A stretch of 64,000 nucleotides of DNA from Thermohalobaculum sp039805905 (GCA_039805905.1 JBDIVM010000002.1:248001-312000), one strand, 5' to 3'. Counted from the stretch's first letter, positions 49,424 through 58,738 are shown. Translations and numbers: made by a program. Notes: generated by a model from the letters alone, not told the origin.

Positions 49424-50871
49424 GACATGTCCTCCGCGAACCTGATGACAGTGCGCTTCTCGTCATCGTTCAGCGTGCGGTCAATTTTAATTTCTGAACC
49501 TGCCCGCGTAGCTTTGATTTCTATACCGAGATTCAGCTCGCTTGCGCCATTCCTGATAGTATCCGACTTGTCATAGTTCTTATTCGAGCGAGCGTTAGCC
49601 CATTTTTCTACGATGGATCGCAACGCTTGGACTACTGGCTCCGGGGTTCCGTCTCGGTAAACAACTGTTGTCTCACGGCCCTTCAGCGCTTTCCGCGGAA
49701 GATACCATTTACCGATATCAGGCGTAAGGAATCCGAGAAATCGAGCGCCAGCGAGCAATCTTTCTGGTTCGGATTGCATTGCGGCCACGGCCCGGAGCGC
49801 GAGATGAGTATTTAAATCGTTCGCGAGCGCCTCAATCACTGGCTCAGGCACGACATCGGCGGGCGCAATTCCATCGGTCAGATCGCGCCAATGCCATAGC
49901 GTTAGTTCAGCTTCCCGAATATCAGCATCAGTCCAATTGAGAGGCTTTTGATAGTGTGTCTTCAATAGGACATAGCGCACCCACTCCCCCGGCACGCCCC
50001 TGTCCAGCAACTCCTTCACCGTGAAGAAGTTGCCCAGCGACTTGGCCATCTTCTCCCCCTCCACCTGCAGGAAGCCGTTGTGCATCCACACATTGGCCAT
50101 CCGCTCGGTGTGGTTGGCGCAGCAGCTTTGCGCCACCTCGTTCTCGTGGTGGGGAAAGACGAGGTCGATGCCGCCGCCGTGGAGGTCGAAGGTCTCGCCC
50201 AAGAGCGCCTTCGACATGGCCGAGCACTCGATGTGCCAGCCCGGCCGCCCGCGGCCCCAGGGGCTGTCCCAGCCGGGCAGGCCGGGCTCCGAGGGCTTCC
50301 ACAGCACGAAGTCCATCGGGTCCTTCTTGTAGGGCGCCACCTCGACCCGGGCGCCCGCCACCATGTCGTCGAGCGAGCGGCGCGACAGGCGGCCATATGC
50401 GGGATAGGTGCCGACATCGAACAGCACATGCCCGTCGGCCGCATAGGCGTGGCCCTCGGCGATCAGCGTCTCGATCATGGCGATCATGCCGGGGACATGC
50501 GCGGTCGCCCGCGGCTCGGCGGTGGGACGCAGCGCCCCCAGCGCGTCCATGTCCTCGTGATACCACCGGATCGTCTCGTCGGTGATGTCGCGGATCGGCC
50601 GCCCGGTCGCCTTCGCGCGGGCGTTGATCTTGTCGTCGACGTCCGTGAAGTTCCGCACATAGGTCACGTGATCCGGCCCGTAGACATGGCGCATGAGCCG
50701 GAACAGCACGTCGAACACCACCACCGGCCGGGCATTGCCGATATGTGCCCGGTCATAGACGGTCGGCCCGCAGACATACATCCGCACATTCTTCGGGTCG
50801 ATCGGCCGGAACGGTTCCTTCCGGCGGGTGCGGGTGTTGTAGAGCTGGATCGCTGGTGTCGTGCTTGGCAT
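49420..50871 (-). CDS. cysS: Cysteine-tRNA ligase
   Basis: A 483-residue class I synthetase. The HIGH-type motif is VYDRAHIGNARP, the KMSKS-type motif EKMAKSLGN, and zinc-binding residues lie in YVCGPT, CSAM and HHENEVAQS. The C-terminal third (bases about 49440-49980) has noticeably lower GC and different codon use from the rest of the gene and its neighbours, yet stays in frame (EKWANARSNKNYDKSDTIRN aligns with the normal tRNA-binding helix). This suggests a recombined segment. It is translationally coupled to cimA. Confidence 0.95.
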   Translation of the reverse strand: MPSTTPAIQLYNTRTRRKEPFRPIDPKNVRMYVCGPTVYDRAHIGNARPVVVFDVLFRLMRHVYGPDHVTYVRNFTDVDDKINARAKATGRPIRDITDETIRWYHEDMDALGALRPTAEPRATAHVPGMIAMIETLIAEGHAYAADGHVLFDVGTYPAYGRLSRRSLDDMVAGARVEVAPYKKDPMDFVLWKPSEPGLPGWDSPWGRGRPGWHIECSAMSKALLGETFDLHGGGIDLVFPHHENEVAQSCCANHTERMANVWMHNGFLQVEGEKMAKSLGNFFTVKELLDRGVPGEWVRYVLLKTHYQKPLNWTDADIREAELTLWHWRDLTDGIAPADVVPEPVIEALANDLNTHLALRAVAAMQSEPERLLAGARFLGFLTPDIGKWYLPRKALKGRETTVVYRDGTPEPVVQALRSIVEKWANARSNKNYDKSDTIRNGASELNLGIEIKATRAGSEIKIDRTLNDDEKRTVIRFAEDMS

Positions 50872-51044
50872 GTCTCAGGCTCGCGCGGGTTCTGCCGCGG
50901 CGGGCCTGGCATCATGTTCTGGGTCTGGGAACAGGAAACGCCGCCGCGGACTATGTCAGCGGGTAATGCAGATCCGGCAGATGCAGGTTGCGGCGTTCAC
51001 TGCGGGTCTCATGGGTGCCCTGATGCGCCCGATCGGCCATCCTG

Positions 51045-52358
51045 TCAAGGTTTCTGCAGCAGCGGCATCAGTGCCGCCATCTCCGGCCCGTGCTCGCGCC
51101 CGGTGAGCGCGAGGCGCAGCGGGCGATAGAGCGCCCGGCCCTTCCGGCCCGTCGCGGCCTTCACCGCCTCGGTCCAGTCCTTCCACGTCTCCGGCCCCCA
51201 GGGCCGCGGCGGCAGGAGCCGCATGGCCCCGGCAACGAAGCCCGCATCCTCGGGCGGCACCGCCCCCGCCGTGCCGTCGCGGCAGAGCGCCCACCAGGCA
51301 CCCGCCTCGGCGAACCGGTCGAGGTTCGGGGCCACCGCCGCCCAGAAATCCCGCGATGCTTCCGGCGGCACGCCAATGGCTCCCAGCCTGTCCTTCACGG
51401 CCGGGAAGGGGAGCGCCCGCAGCGTCCGGGCGCTGTGGAGCCTCAGCTCATCGGGGTCGAACCGGGTCGGCGACAGGCCGAAGTCGGCGATGTCGAAGCC
51501 CGCCACCACCTCGTCGAGCGTCGTCCTCACCTCGACCGGCTGCGCCGAGCCGAGGCGGGCGATGAAGCTCACCAGCGCCACCGGCTCGACACCGGCCTCG
51601 CGCAGATCGGCGACCGACAGCGAGCCCAGCCGCTTCGACAGCCCCTCGCCCTCCGGCCCGGTCAGCAGCGAGTGATGCCCGAAGGCCGGCGCCGCCACGC
51701 CCAGCGCCTCGAAGATCTGGATCTGCGCGGCGGTGTTGGTCACATGGTCGGCGCCGCGCACGACATGCGTGACACCCATCCCGGCATCGTCCACCACCGA
51801 GGCGAAGCTGTAGAGGATCTGCCCGTCCTCGCGCACCAGCACCGGGTCCGAGAGGCTCGCGGCATCCGCATGCTGCGGCCCCCGGATCAGGTCGTCCCAG
51901 CGCACCTCGCGCCGCTCCAGCAGGAACCGCCGGTGCGGCCGGCGCCCCTCGGCCCTGAACTTGGCCTTGTCCGCTTCGGTCAGCTTCAGCGCCGCCCGGT
52001 CATAGACCGGCGGCAGGCCCCGGTTCAGCAGCGCCCTGCGCTTCAGGTCAAGCTCCAGCGGCGTCTCGAAGCAATCATACAAGCGCCCCGCCGTCTCCAG
52101 CTGCGCGGCCGCCGCAGCGTAGCGGTCAAGCCGCGCCGACTGCCGCACCTCGCGGTCCCAGGCCAGCCCCAGCCAGCCGAGATCGCGCCGGATCGCCGCG
52201 ACGTAGCGCTCCTCCGAGCGCTCGCGGTCGGTGTCGTCGATCCTGAGGATGAAGCTGCCGCCCGCCTTTCGCGCCAGCGCCCAGTTCAGCACCGCGCTGC
52301 GCAGGTTGCCGACATGCAGGAGGCCGGTCGGCGAGGGGGCGAAGCGGGTCACTGTCAT
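51045..52358 (-). CDS. gltX: Glutamate-tRNA ligase
   Basis: A 437-residue class I synthetase with RFAPSPTGLLHVGNLRSA (HIGH region) and GLSKRLGSLS (KMSKR region). The length is near the lower end for the family. The Cys/His zinc site seen in some GluRS is not obvious. Alphaproteobacteria often carry two GltX copies; which type this is cannot be told here. It lies downstream of two small membrane-protein genes, and 173 bases separate it from cysS with nothing recognisable between. Confidence 0.93.
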   Translation of the reverse strand: MTVTRFAPSPTGLLHVGNLRSAVLNWALARKAGGSFILRIDDTDRERSEERYVAAIRRDLGWLGLAWDREVRQSARLDRYAAAAAQLETAGRLYDCFETPLELDLKRRALLNRGLPPVYDRAALKLTEADKAKFRAEGRRPHRRFLLERREVRWDDLIRGPQHADAASLSDPVLVREDGQILYSFASVVDDAGMGVTHVVRGADHVTNTAAQIQIFEALGVAAPAFGHHSLLTGPEGEGLSKRLGSLSVADLREAGVEPVALVSFIARLGSAQPVEVRTTLDEVVAGFDIADFGLSPTRFDPDELRLHSARTLRALPFPAVKDRLGAIGVPPEASRDFWAAVAPNLDRFAEAGAWWALCRDGTAGAVPPEDAGFVAGAMRLLPPRPWGPETWKDWTEAVKAATGRKGRALYRPLRLALTGREHGPEMAALMPLLQKP

Positions 52359-52408
52359 GCGGCGTCTTTACCGGCAAGCGGCCCGCCGGACAATGCCTGC
52401 ACCGGGCC

Positions 52409-52963
52409 TCAGTCGCGCCCCATCGTCGCCCGCCAGGAATAGGCCTGGCGCATCTCCTCGAGATCGCGCAGCACCGCCTCGATCGGATCGTCGAGCATGT
52501 TGCCCTCGATCGAGAGGTGCGCGGTCCGCGGCCCGGCCAGCCGCAGCAGGACAGGAAGGTCGTCCCGGAACGGCGCCAGCACCCGCTTCGGATCCTCGAG
52601 CATGATGCCGAGGACGGCCCGGCCCTGCCGCCGGAAGCTGGTGAAGGCCGTGATCTCGGTCCATGCGATCGTCCCCACCGGACGCGGGGTGAACAGGATG
52701 GTGATCCCGTCCCCGTCGGCGCGCAGCGTCGGGCCGCGCCCGAGCAGGTGGGCGATGTTGCCGATCACCAGCGCAACCCCCAGCGGCAGCGCCAGCCAGC
52801 GGCTCATCGCCACCAGATCGGCGGAGAAGCGGATGCCGGCAAGCTCGTCGCGGGTCAGGACCACCGCCGCGAGGGCGATCAGGAAGCAGCCAAGGATCAC
52901 CGCCCTCGCCGCCCAGGTCTTCGAGCGGTGATAGAGTAGCTGGCCGTCGAGTCGCATCGACAT
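52409..52963 (-). CDS. STM3941/PH-like membrane protein
   Basis: A 184-residue protein with two N-terminal membrane spans (VILGCFLIALAAVVL, LALPLGVALVIGNIAHLL) and a C-terminal soluble domain (ITILFTPRPVGTIAWTEITAF). It shares architecture and motifs (IPW-E-I, LEDPKRVLAPF versus LHDPGRSLTRF) with the next gene upstream, so they look like tandem paralogues. The function is unknown. Confidence 0.7.
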   Translation of the reverse strand: MSMRLDGQLLYHRSKTWAARAVILGCFLIALAAVVLTRDELAGIRFSADLVAMSRWLALPLGVALVIGNIAHLLGRGPTLRADGDGITILFTPRPVGTIAWTEITAFTSFRRQGRAVLGIMLEDPKRVLAPFRDDLPVLLRLAGPRTAHLSIEGNMLDDPIEAVLRDLEEMRQAYSWRATMGRD

Positions 52964-53068
52964 GTCGAATGACCTGCAAATGACCGGGAAATAGCCTGGA
53001 GGCGCTCCAATTCCGGTTCAGATCATAGCCAAAAACACTTCACCTGTCTCGGAAATCGTCTCTGCCGG

Positions 53069-53608
53069 TCATCGACCTGCGGCGACGCGGAACTCCTCGA
53101 CGGTCCGCGCCGCCTCGGCGGCGTTCATCCCCAGCTGGATGCCGCGCAGGGTGATGTTCGGCTGGCCGGCCGCGTGCGATCGGACATGCAAGAGCCGCTC
53201 CAGCGTCCCGAACCGCGTGAGGCTTCGGCCGGGGTCGTGGAGGGCGACCGCCAGATACAGCTTCTTGCCCAGCACCGCTGGCCCGATGGCCTCGATCTCG
53301 CTCCAGGGGACCGGGGGCGTGAACCCCAGGATCGAGCGGAAGACCAGCCCCTCCTCGGTCGCGACCAGGCTCGGAAGGCCGTGCCGCAGGCGCTGCAGCG
53401 CGTCCCAGGCATAGACCGGGCAGAACACGATCGCGGCCCAGAGCGCGAGCCGGCGCGGCAGCTCCCAGCCGTCGGCGGCATCCGGCTCCAGCATCAGCAG
53501 CGCGACCACCGCCGTGGCCGCGAACAGGGCGAGGCCGAGGACCGTCACCACGAGCACCCACGGCTTCGGCGCGAAGCGGGCGAGCACCCTGCCCGCCGGC
53601 CCGCTCAT
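53069..53608 (-). CDS. STM3941/PH-like membrane protein, tandem paralogue
   Basis: A 179-residue protein with two spans near the N-terminus (WVLVVTVLGLALFAATAVV, LALWAAIVFCPVYAW) and a soluble domain with VPWSEIEAIGPAV and LHDPGRSLTRFGTLERLL. It resembles the downstream paralogue at 52409-52963. Its ATG overlaps the nadE stop (ATGA), so it is co-translated with NAD synthetase. The function is unknown. Confidence 0.75.
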   Translation of the reverse strand: MSGPAGRVLARFAPKPWVLVVTVLGLALFAATAVVALLMLEPDAADGWELPRRLALWAAIVFCPVYAWDALQRLRHGLPSLVATEEGLVFRSILGFTPPVPWSEIEAIGPAVLGKKLYLAVALHDPGRSLTRFGTLERLLHVRSHAAGQPNITLRGIQLGMNAAEAARTVEEFRVAAGR

Positions 53609-55296
53609 GACCCGTCCCGCCAGCGGTTGACGATCGGGTAGCGCCGGTCGAGCCAGAAGGCGCGCCGGGTCAGCTTGACCCCCGGCGCCGACTGGAAGCG
53701 CTTGAACTCGGCCCCGTAGACCAGCCGCTGCACCTTCAGCACCGTCTCGCGGTCGAATCCGGCGGCAACGATCTCGCCGGTCGAGAGCTGCTCCTCGACC
53801 AGCTTCTCGAGGATCGCGTCCAGCACGGCGTAGGGAGGCAGGCTGTCCTCGTCCTTCTGGTTATCGCGCAGCTCCGCCGAGGGCGGCTTCTCGATCACCC
53901 GGTCCGGGATCACCTGCCCCGCCGGTCCCTTCATCCATGGCCGGTGATTGGCGTTCCGCCAGCGGCAGGTCTCGAACACCCGCGTCTTGTAGAGGTCCTT
54001 GATCGGGTTGTAGGCGCCATTCATGTCACCGTAGAGCGTGGCGTAGCCAACCGCCATCTCGGACTTGTTGCCGGTGGTCAGCAAGAGCTCGCCGAACTTG
54101 TTCGAGAGCGCCATCAGGTAGACGCCCCTCAGCCGCGACTGGATGTTCTCCTCGGTGATGTCGGGTGCGAGGCCGGCGAATTCCTCGGCCAGCCCCTGCG
54201 TCACGGCGGCGACCGCGGCGTTGATCGCGATCTCGGGAAACCTCGCCCCGAGCGCGCCTGCCACGGCGTCGGCATCCTCAAGGCTCGCCTTCGAGGTAAA
54301 GCGCGAGGGCAGCATCACGCAGCGCAGGTTCTCTGGCCCCAGCGCGTCCGCCGCGATGGTTGCGACCAGCGCCGAGTCAACACCGCCCGAGAGGCCGAGC
54401 AGCACCTTCGAGAAGCCGGACTTGGTCACGTAGTCCCGCGTCGCCTCGACCATGGCGCGGTAGTCCATCTCGGCGGCGTCGGGCACTGGGCCGAGCGGCC
54501 CCGGGGCAATGCGCCAGCCCTCATTGGTGCGCGTCACCTCGATGGTCTGGGTTGCCGCCTCGAAGAACGGCATCTGCAATGCGAGCCGCCCGCCCGGGTT
54601 CATGGCGAAGCTGCCGCCGTCGAACACCTGGTCGTCCTGGCCGCCGACGAGGTTGAGATAGACCAACGGCAGGCCGGTCTCGACTGTCCGGCGCACCATC
54701 AGCTGGATGCGGGCATCGTACTTCGCGCGCTCGAAGGGCGAGCCGTTCGGAATCACGAAGAGCTCTGCGCCGGATTCCTCCATCGCCTCGGCCACGTCCG
54801 GGAACCACATGTCCTCGCAGATCGGAAAGGCGATGCGGCAGCCGGCGATCTCGACCGGGCCGGAGACCGGGCCCTCGAGATAGAGCCGATGCTCGTCGAA
54901 CACCCCGTAGTTCGGCCGGTGATGCTTGCGGATCGCCGCGCGCACCTTCCCGTCCTCCAGGATGTGGTAGGCGTTGAAGGCACCGGCGTGATCCTGCCCC
55001 GGCTCGTGCCCCTGACCGGCGATCGGCGCGCCGATGCCGAGTGCGGGTCCGCCCCGGCGCGTCTCCGCCGCGAGCGCATCCAGCGCCGCCCGGATGTCGC
55101 ACAGGAACGCGGGCCGCACCGACAGGTCGAGAAGCTGGTAACCCGAGAGGAACATCTCCGGCAGAACCACCAGATTGGCCCCCGCCGCCTCGCCCGACCG
55201 CAGCGCGGCACGCGCGATTTCGGCGTTGCCGACGATATCGCCCGCAACCGGATTGGCCTGGACCAGCGTGATACGGATCGTCTCAGGCGAAGGCAT
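53605..55296 (-). CDS. nadE: Glutamine-dependent NAD+ synthetase
   Basis: A 563-residue two-domain enzyme. The N-terminal nitrilase domain has the Glu-Lys-Cys triad (LPEMFLSGY, IRKHHRPNYGVFDE, IAFPICEDMWF) and releases ammonia from glutamine. The C-terminal synthetase has the P-loop LLGLSGGVDSALVATIA and amidates nicotinate adenine dinucleotide. The final step of NAD synthesis takes place in the cytoplasm. It is the first gene of a minus-strand run and is divergent from the MORN gene. Confidence 0.96.
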   Translation of the reverse strand: MPSPETIRITLVQANPVAGDIVGNAEIARAALRSGEAAGANLVVLPEMFLSGYQLLDLSVRPAFLCDIRAALDALAAETRRGGPALGIGAPIAGQGHEPGQDHAGAFNAYHILEDGKVRAAIRKHHRPNYGVFDEHRLYLEGPVSGPVEIAGCRIAFPICEDMWFPDVAEAMEESGAELFVIPNGSPFERAKYDARIQLMVRRTVETGLPLVYLNLVGGQDDQVFDGGSFAMNPGGRLALQMPFFEAATQTIEVTRTNEGWRIAPGPLGPVPDAAEMDYRAMVEATRDYVTKSGFSKVLLGLSGGVDSALVATIAADALGPENLRCVMLPSRFTSKASLEDADAVAGALGARFPEIAINAAVAAVTQGLAEEFAGLAPDITEENIQSRLRGVYLMALSNKFGELLLTTGNKSEMAVGYATLYGDMNGAYNPIKDLYKTRVFETCRWRNANHRPWMKGPAGQVIPDRVIEKPPSAELRDNQKDEDSLPPYAVLDAILEKLVEEQLSTGEIVAAGFDRETVLKVQRLVYGAEFKRFQSAPGVKLTRRAFWLDRRYPIVNRWRDGS

Positions 55297-55487
55297 GGGC
55301 AGGCTCCGGTGCGAAGGCGCCTCCCGATTAGCGCCGCCACCCGGCCGGGGGCAAGTGCGGGTCGCAGGCCATCTCGAATAGAGCCGTTGTCAGGTGCGGC
55401 CAAGGCACATAAACTGGCCCGCACCAGGCCTGGATCAAGATCACGGTGACCCCGCGGCGGGGCAATTTTGGGTGCGAGGACGGGGAA

Positions 55488-56921
55488 ATGCCGAAGCGGT
55501 TTGTTCTGATCGGAGCGGTGGCCGCGGCCCTCGCATCGGCATCTGCGCTGGCCCAGACCGGCGCTGTGGCGACCAAGGAATACGACTCGGGCGCCGTCTA
55601 TGTGGGCGAGTTCCGGGACGGCAAGCAGCATGGCCAGGGAACCTACACGGCGCCCGATGGCTACGAGTATTCGGGTCAGTGGGTTGACGGCGTCATCCAG
55701 GGTCAGGGCAAGGCGACGTTTCCGAACGGCTCGGTCTATGAGGGCGAGTTCGCCGAGGGCGTGCCGAATGGCAAGGGCAAGATCACCTATGCCAATGGCG
55801 GCAGCTACGAGGGTGACTGGAAGAGCGGCGTGATCGAGGGCAAGGGCATTGCGGTCTATGCCAACGGCATGCGCTACGAGGGCGAGTTCAAGAACTCGGC
55901 CCATGACGGCTATGGCGTGATGGAGCGCGACAACGGCTACCGGTACGAGGGTCAGTGGGTCGACGGCACCCAGCAGGGCAAGGGCAAGGTCAGCTACCCT
56001 GACGGCGGTGTCTACGAGGGCGATTTCGACAAGGGGCTGCGCCACGGCACCGGCAAGATCACCCTTCCCGACGGATTCACCTACGAGGGCGACTGGAACG
56101 CCGGCCAGATCACCGGAAGGGGCAAGGCGACCTACGCCAACGGCGACCGCTACGACGGCGGCTTCGTCGATGGCAAGCGCGACGGCCAGGGCAAGGCCTT
56201 CTATGCCAGCGGCGACACCTATGACGGCGGCTTCAAGGACGGCGAACGGAACGGTACGGGCACCTTCACGGGCGCCGACGGCTATGTGTACACCGGGGCC
56301 TGGGTCGCCGGGAAGATCGAGGGCCAGGGCGTCGCAACCTATCCGAACGGATCGCAGTACACCGGCAGCTTCGCCGATGGCATGCCGAGCGGCCGGGGCA
56401 AGATCACCTACTCGGACGGCAGCTCGTACGAAGGCTCCTGGGAGAAGGGCGTGATCGCCGGCACCGGTGTTGCGCGCTATGCCAACGGCTCGGTCTACGA
56501 AGGGGCGTTCAAGGACGCCCGCCACCACGGGCCCGGCAAGATGGCCTATGCCGACGGCCACGTCTATGAGGGCGACTGGGTCGATGGCATGCAGACCGGC
56601 AAGGGCAGGATCGTCTATCCCGACGGCGCCGTCTACGAGGGCGACGTTGTCGAGGGCAAGCGCCAGGGACAGGGCAAGCTGACGCTGGCGGACGGCTTCG
56701 TCTACGAGGGCGGCTGGGCCGATGGCGAGATCGACGGCGACGGGACGGCGACCTATGCCAATGGCGATGTCTACAAGGGGCATTTCATCAAGGGCCGTCA
56801 GCACGGTTACGGGGTGATGACCTACGCGAGCGGCACGGTCTTCCAGGGCTGCTGGGAGGAGGGCCGCCGCGGCGCCGAGGGCGAGAGCGTCGAGTGCCCG
56901 GAGCTGAAGGCGACGCAGTAG
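55488..56921 (+). CDS. Exported MORN-repeat protein
   Basis: A 477-residue protein. Residues 1-22 form a signal peptide (RFVLIGAVAAALASASALA). Then come 18 complete 23-residue MORN repeats (YEGEFxxGxxHGxGxxTYxNGxx) and a partial nineteenth ending in a Cys-containing tail (FQGCWEEGRR). The array fills almost the whole mature protein with no enzymatic domain. MORN arrays bind lipids or proteins and form long beta-sheets. ATG 55488 has GGGGAA upstream. The periplasmic role is unknown. Confidence 0.9.
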   Translation: MPKRFVLIGAVAAALASASALAQTGAVATKEYDSGAVYVGEFRDGKQHGQGTYTAPDGYEYSGQWVDGVIQGQGKATFPNGSVYEGEFAEGVPNGKGKITYANGGSYEGDWKSGVIEGKGIAVYANGMRYEGEFKNSAHDGYGVMERDNGYRYEGQWVDGTQQGKGKVSYPDGGVYEGDFDKGLRHGTGKITLPDGFTYEGDWNAGQITGRGKATYANGDRYDGGFVDGKRDGQGKAFYASGDTYDGGFKDGERNGTGTFTGADGYVYTGAWVAGKIEGQGVATYPNGSQYTGSFADGMPSGRGKITYSDGSSYEGSWEKGVIAGTGVARYANGSVYEGAFKDARHHGPGKMAYADGHVYEGDWVDGMQTGKGRIVYPDGAVYEGDVVEGKRQGQGKLTLADGFVYEGGWADGEIDGDGTATYANGDVYKGHFIKGRQHGYGVMTYASGTVFQGCWEEGRRGAEGESVECPELKATQ

Positions 56922-56983
56922 CGCAGGCACGGCTTTCAAGGTTTTTGCTTCCCTCCGGGAATTCTTTGCGTATAGTGCGCGCC

Positions 56984-57061
56984 ATGCACCATGCGCTCCG
57001 ACTTGCCGCGCTGAACGCTCCTGCCCTCCGGGGCGGGCTTCTCCTGCTTAGGTGCCCCTGA
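56984..57061 (+). CDS. leuL: Leucine-rich leader peptide upstream of leuA
   Basis: A 25-codon open frame starting MHHALRLAALNAPALRGG and ending LLLLRCP. Eight of 25 residues are leucine, including four in a row at codons 19-22 (57038-57049). It lies 87 bases before leuA, and its stop is inside a strong dyad. The arrangement is that of an amino-acid attenuator: when leucyl-tRNA is scarce the ribosome stalls on the Leu run and changes RNA folding. The peptide is too short for ordinary gene prediction. Confidence 0.75.
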   Translation: MHHALRLAALNAPALRGGLLLLRCP

Positions 57062-57105
57062 GCGTGCCGTGATCTGCGGTGCGCGCGCTCAGGGGGGTGG
57101 GGCAC
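57052..57105 (+). promoter_or_regulatory. leuA attenuator stem-loop
   Basis: CCCCTGAGCG (57055-57064) pairs perfectly with CGCTCAGGGG (57086-57095). In another register GTGCCCC (57052-57058) pairs with GGGGCAC (57099-57105). An upstream GGGGC at 57030-57034 can compete for the same GCCCC. These exclusive pairings overlap the end of the leader peptide. No T-run follows, so the mechanism of termination is unclear. Confidence 0.6.
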
Positions 57106-57148
57106 GCGCCGCCGGACATCAAACGGCAACCAGCACGGAATTCGACCA

Positions 57149-58711
57149 ATGACCGGACAGACCGAACCCGCGGTGGAAGACCGCGTGAAGATCTTCGATA
57201 CCACCCTGCGCGACGGCGAGCAGTCTCCCGGCGCCTCGATGACGCTCGCGGAGAAGATCCAGATCGCCCAGCTGCTCGACGAGATGGGCGTTGACATCAT
57301 CGAAGCCGGCTTCCCGATCGCCTCGGTCGGCGATTTCGAGGCGGTGCGCGAGATCGCGAAGTTGGTGGAAAACGCCACCGTCTGCGGCCTCTCCCGCTCG
57401 GGCAAGGCGGACATCGACCGAGCCTTCGAGGCGCTGCAATACGCCAGGAAGAAGCGGATCCACACCTTCATCGCCACCTCTGACCTGCACATGGAGCACA
57501 AGCTCAGGATGACCCGCGACCAGGTGCTGGAGCAGATCGCCCGCTCGGTCTCGCATGCCCGCAGCCTGGTCGAGGACGTGCAGTGGTCGCCCGAGGACGC
57601 CACCCGCTCGGACCGCGACTTCCTCTGCACCGCCGTGCAGACCGCGATCGAGAGCGGCGCCACCACCATCAACATCCCCGACACGGTCGGCTACACTGCG
57701 CCGAAGGAGTCGGCGGCGATCATCCGGATGCTGAAGGAGCGGGTGCCGGGGATCGACGACGTGACCATCTCGACCCATTGCCACAACGACCTCGGCATGG
57801 CGGTCGCCAACGCGCTCGCCGCGGTCGATGCGGGCGCGCGCCAGATCGAGTGCACCATCAACGGGCTGGGCGAGCGGGCCGGCAACGCCGCGCTCGAGGA
57901 GGTGGTGATGGCGATGCGCGTGCGCAACGACATCCTGCCCTACCGGACCGGAATCGACACCACGCGGATCATGCAGGCGAGCCGGCTCGTCTCCTCGGTC
58001 ACCGGCTTCCCGGTGCAGTACAACAAGGCCATCGTCGGCAAGAACGCCTTCGCCCATGAATCCGGCATTCACCAGGACGGCATGCTGAAGCACGCCGGCA
58101 CCTACGAGATCATGCGGCCCGAGGATATCGGGCTGAACAAGTCGAACCTGGTGATGGGCAAGCATTCCGGCCGGGCTGCCTTCCGCACCCGGTTGAAGGA
58201 GCTGGGCATAGACCTCGGCGAGAATGCCTTCCAGGACGCCTTCGTGCGCTTCAAGGCGCTGGCCGACCGCAAGAAGGACGTGCTCGACGACGACATCGTC
58301 GCATTGGTCGACGAATCCGCCGCCGCCGCCAGCTCGGAGCGGATCAGGCTCAAGTCCCTGCGCGTGATCTGCGGCACCGAGGCGCCGCAATCGGCCGACA
58401 TCGTCCTTGAGATCGATGGCGAGGACCACCGCCACACCGCCACCGGCAGCGGGCCGGTGGATGCGACCTTCATGGCGGTGAAGGCGCTGGTGCCGCACGA
58501 GGCCGCGCTGGAGCTCTACCAGGTCCACGCCGTGACCGAGGGCACCGACGCCCAGGCCACCGTGAGCGTGCGGATGCGCGAGGCCGGCAAGATCGTCACC
58601 GCCCAGTCCTCGGACACCGACACGGTCGTGGCCTCGTGCCGCGCCTATGTCCACGCGCTCAACAAGCTCCTGGTGCGGCGCGAGAAGACCAGGCCGGCGG
58701 TGGCCGTCTGA
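57149..58711 (+). CDS. leuA: 2-isopropylmalate synthase
   Basis: A 520-residue enzyme with IFDTTLRDGEQSPGASM, ISTHCHNDLGMAVANA (catalytic His and metal ligands) and GKHSGRAAFRTRLKELG, followed by a C-terminal leucine-binding regulatory domain of about 120 residues. It condenses 2-ketoisovalerate with acetyl-CoA, the first committed step of leucine synthesis. Expression is probably governed by the leader peptide upstream. A strong terminator follows. Confidence 0.96.
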   Translation: MTGQTEPAVEDRVKIFDTTLRDGEQSPGASMTLAEKIQIAQLLDEMGVDIIEAGFPIASVGDFEAVREIAKLVENATVCGLSRSGKADIDRAFEALQYARKKRIHTFIATSDLHMEHKLRMTRDQVLEQIARSVSHARSLVEDVQWSPEDATRSDRDFLCTAVQTAIESGATTINIPDTVGYTAPKESAAIIRMLKERVPGIDDVTISTHCHNDLGMAVANALAAVDAGARQIECTINGLGERAGNAALEEVVMAMRVRNDILPYRTGIDTTRIMQASRLVSSVTGFPVQYNKAIVGKNAFAHESGIHQDGMLKHAGTYEIMRPEDIGLNKSNLVMGKHSGRAAFRTRLKELGIDLGENAFQDAFVRFKALADRKKDVLDDDIVALVDESAAAASSERIRLKSLRVICGTEAPQSADIVLEIDGEDHRHTATGSGPVDATFMAVKALVPHEAALELYQVHAVTEGTDAQATVSVRMREAGKIVTAQSSDTDTVVASCRAYVHALNKLLVRREKTRPAVAV

Positions 58712-58738
58712 GCGGCCAGCCAGGACATCGCTCACCCT

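Noticed and set aside
55488..56921. The long minus-strand frame opposite the MORN repeats
   Set aside because: It mirrors the repetitive plus-strand gene and shows only the antisense pattern of the repeats.
57055..57095. A plain intrinsic terminator upstream of leuA
   Set aside because: The stem is strong but lacks a T-run and overlaps the stop of a leucine-rich leader peptide, so an attenuator is the better reading.
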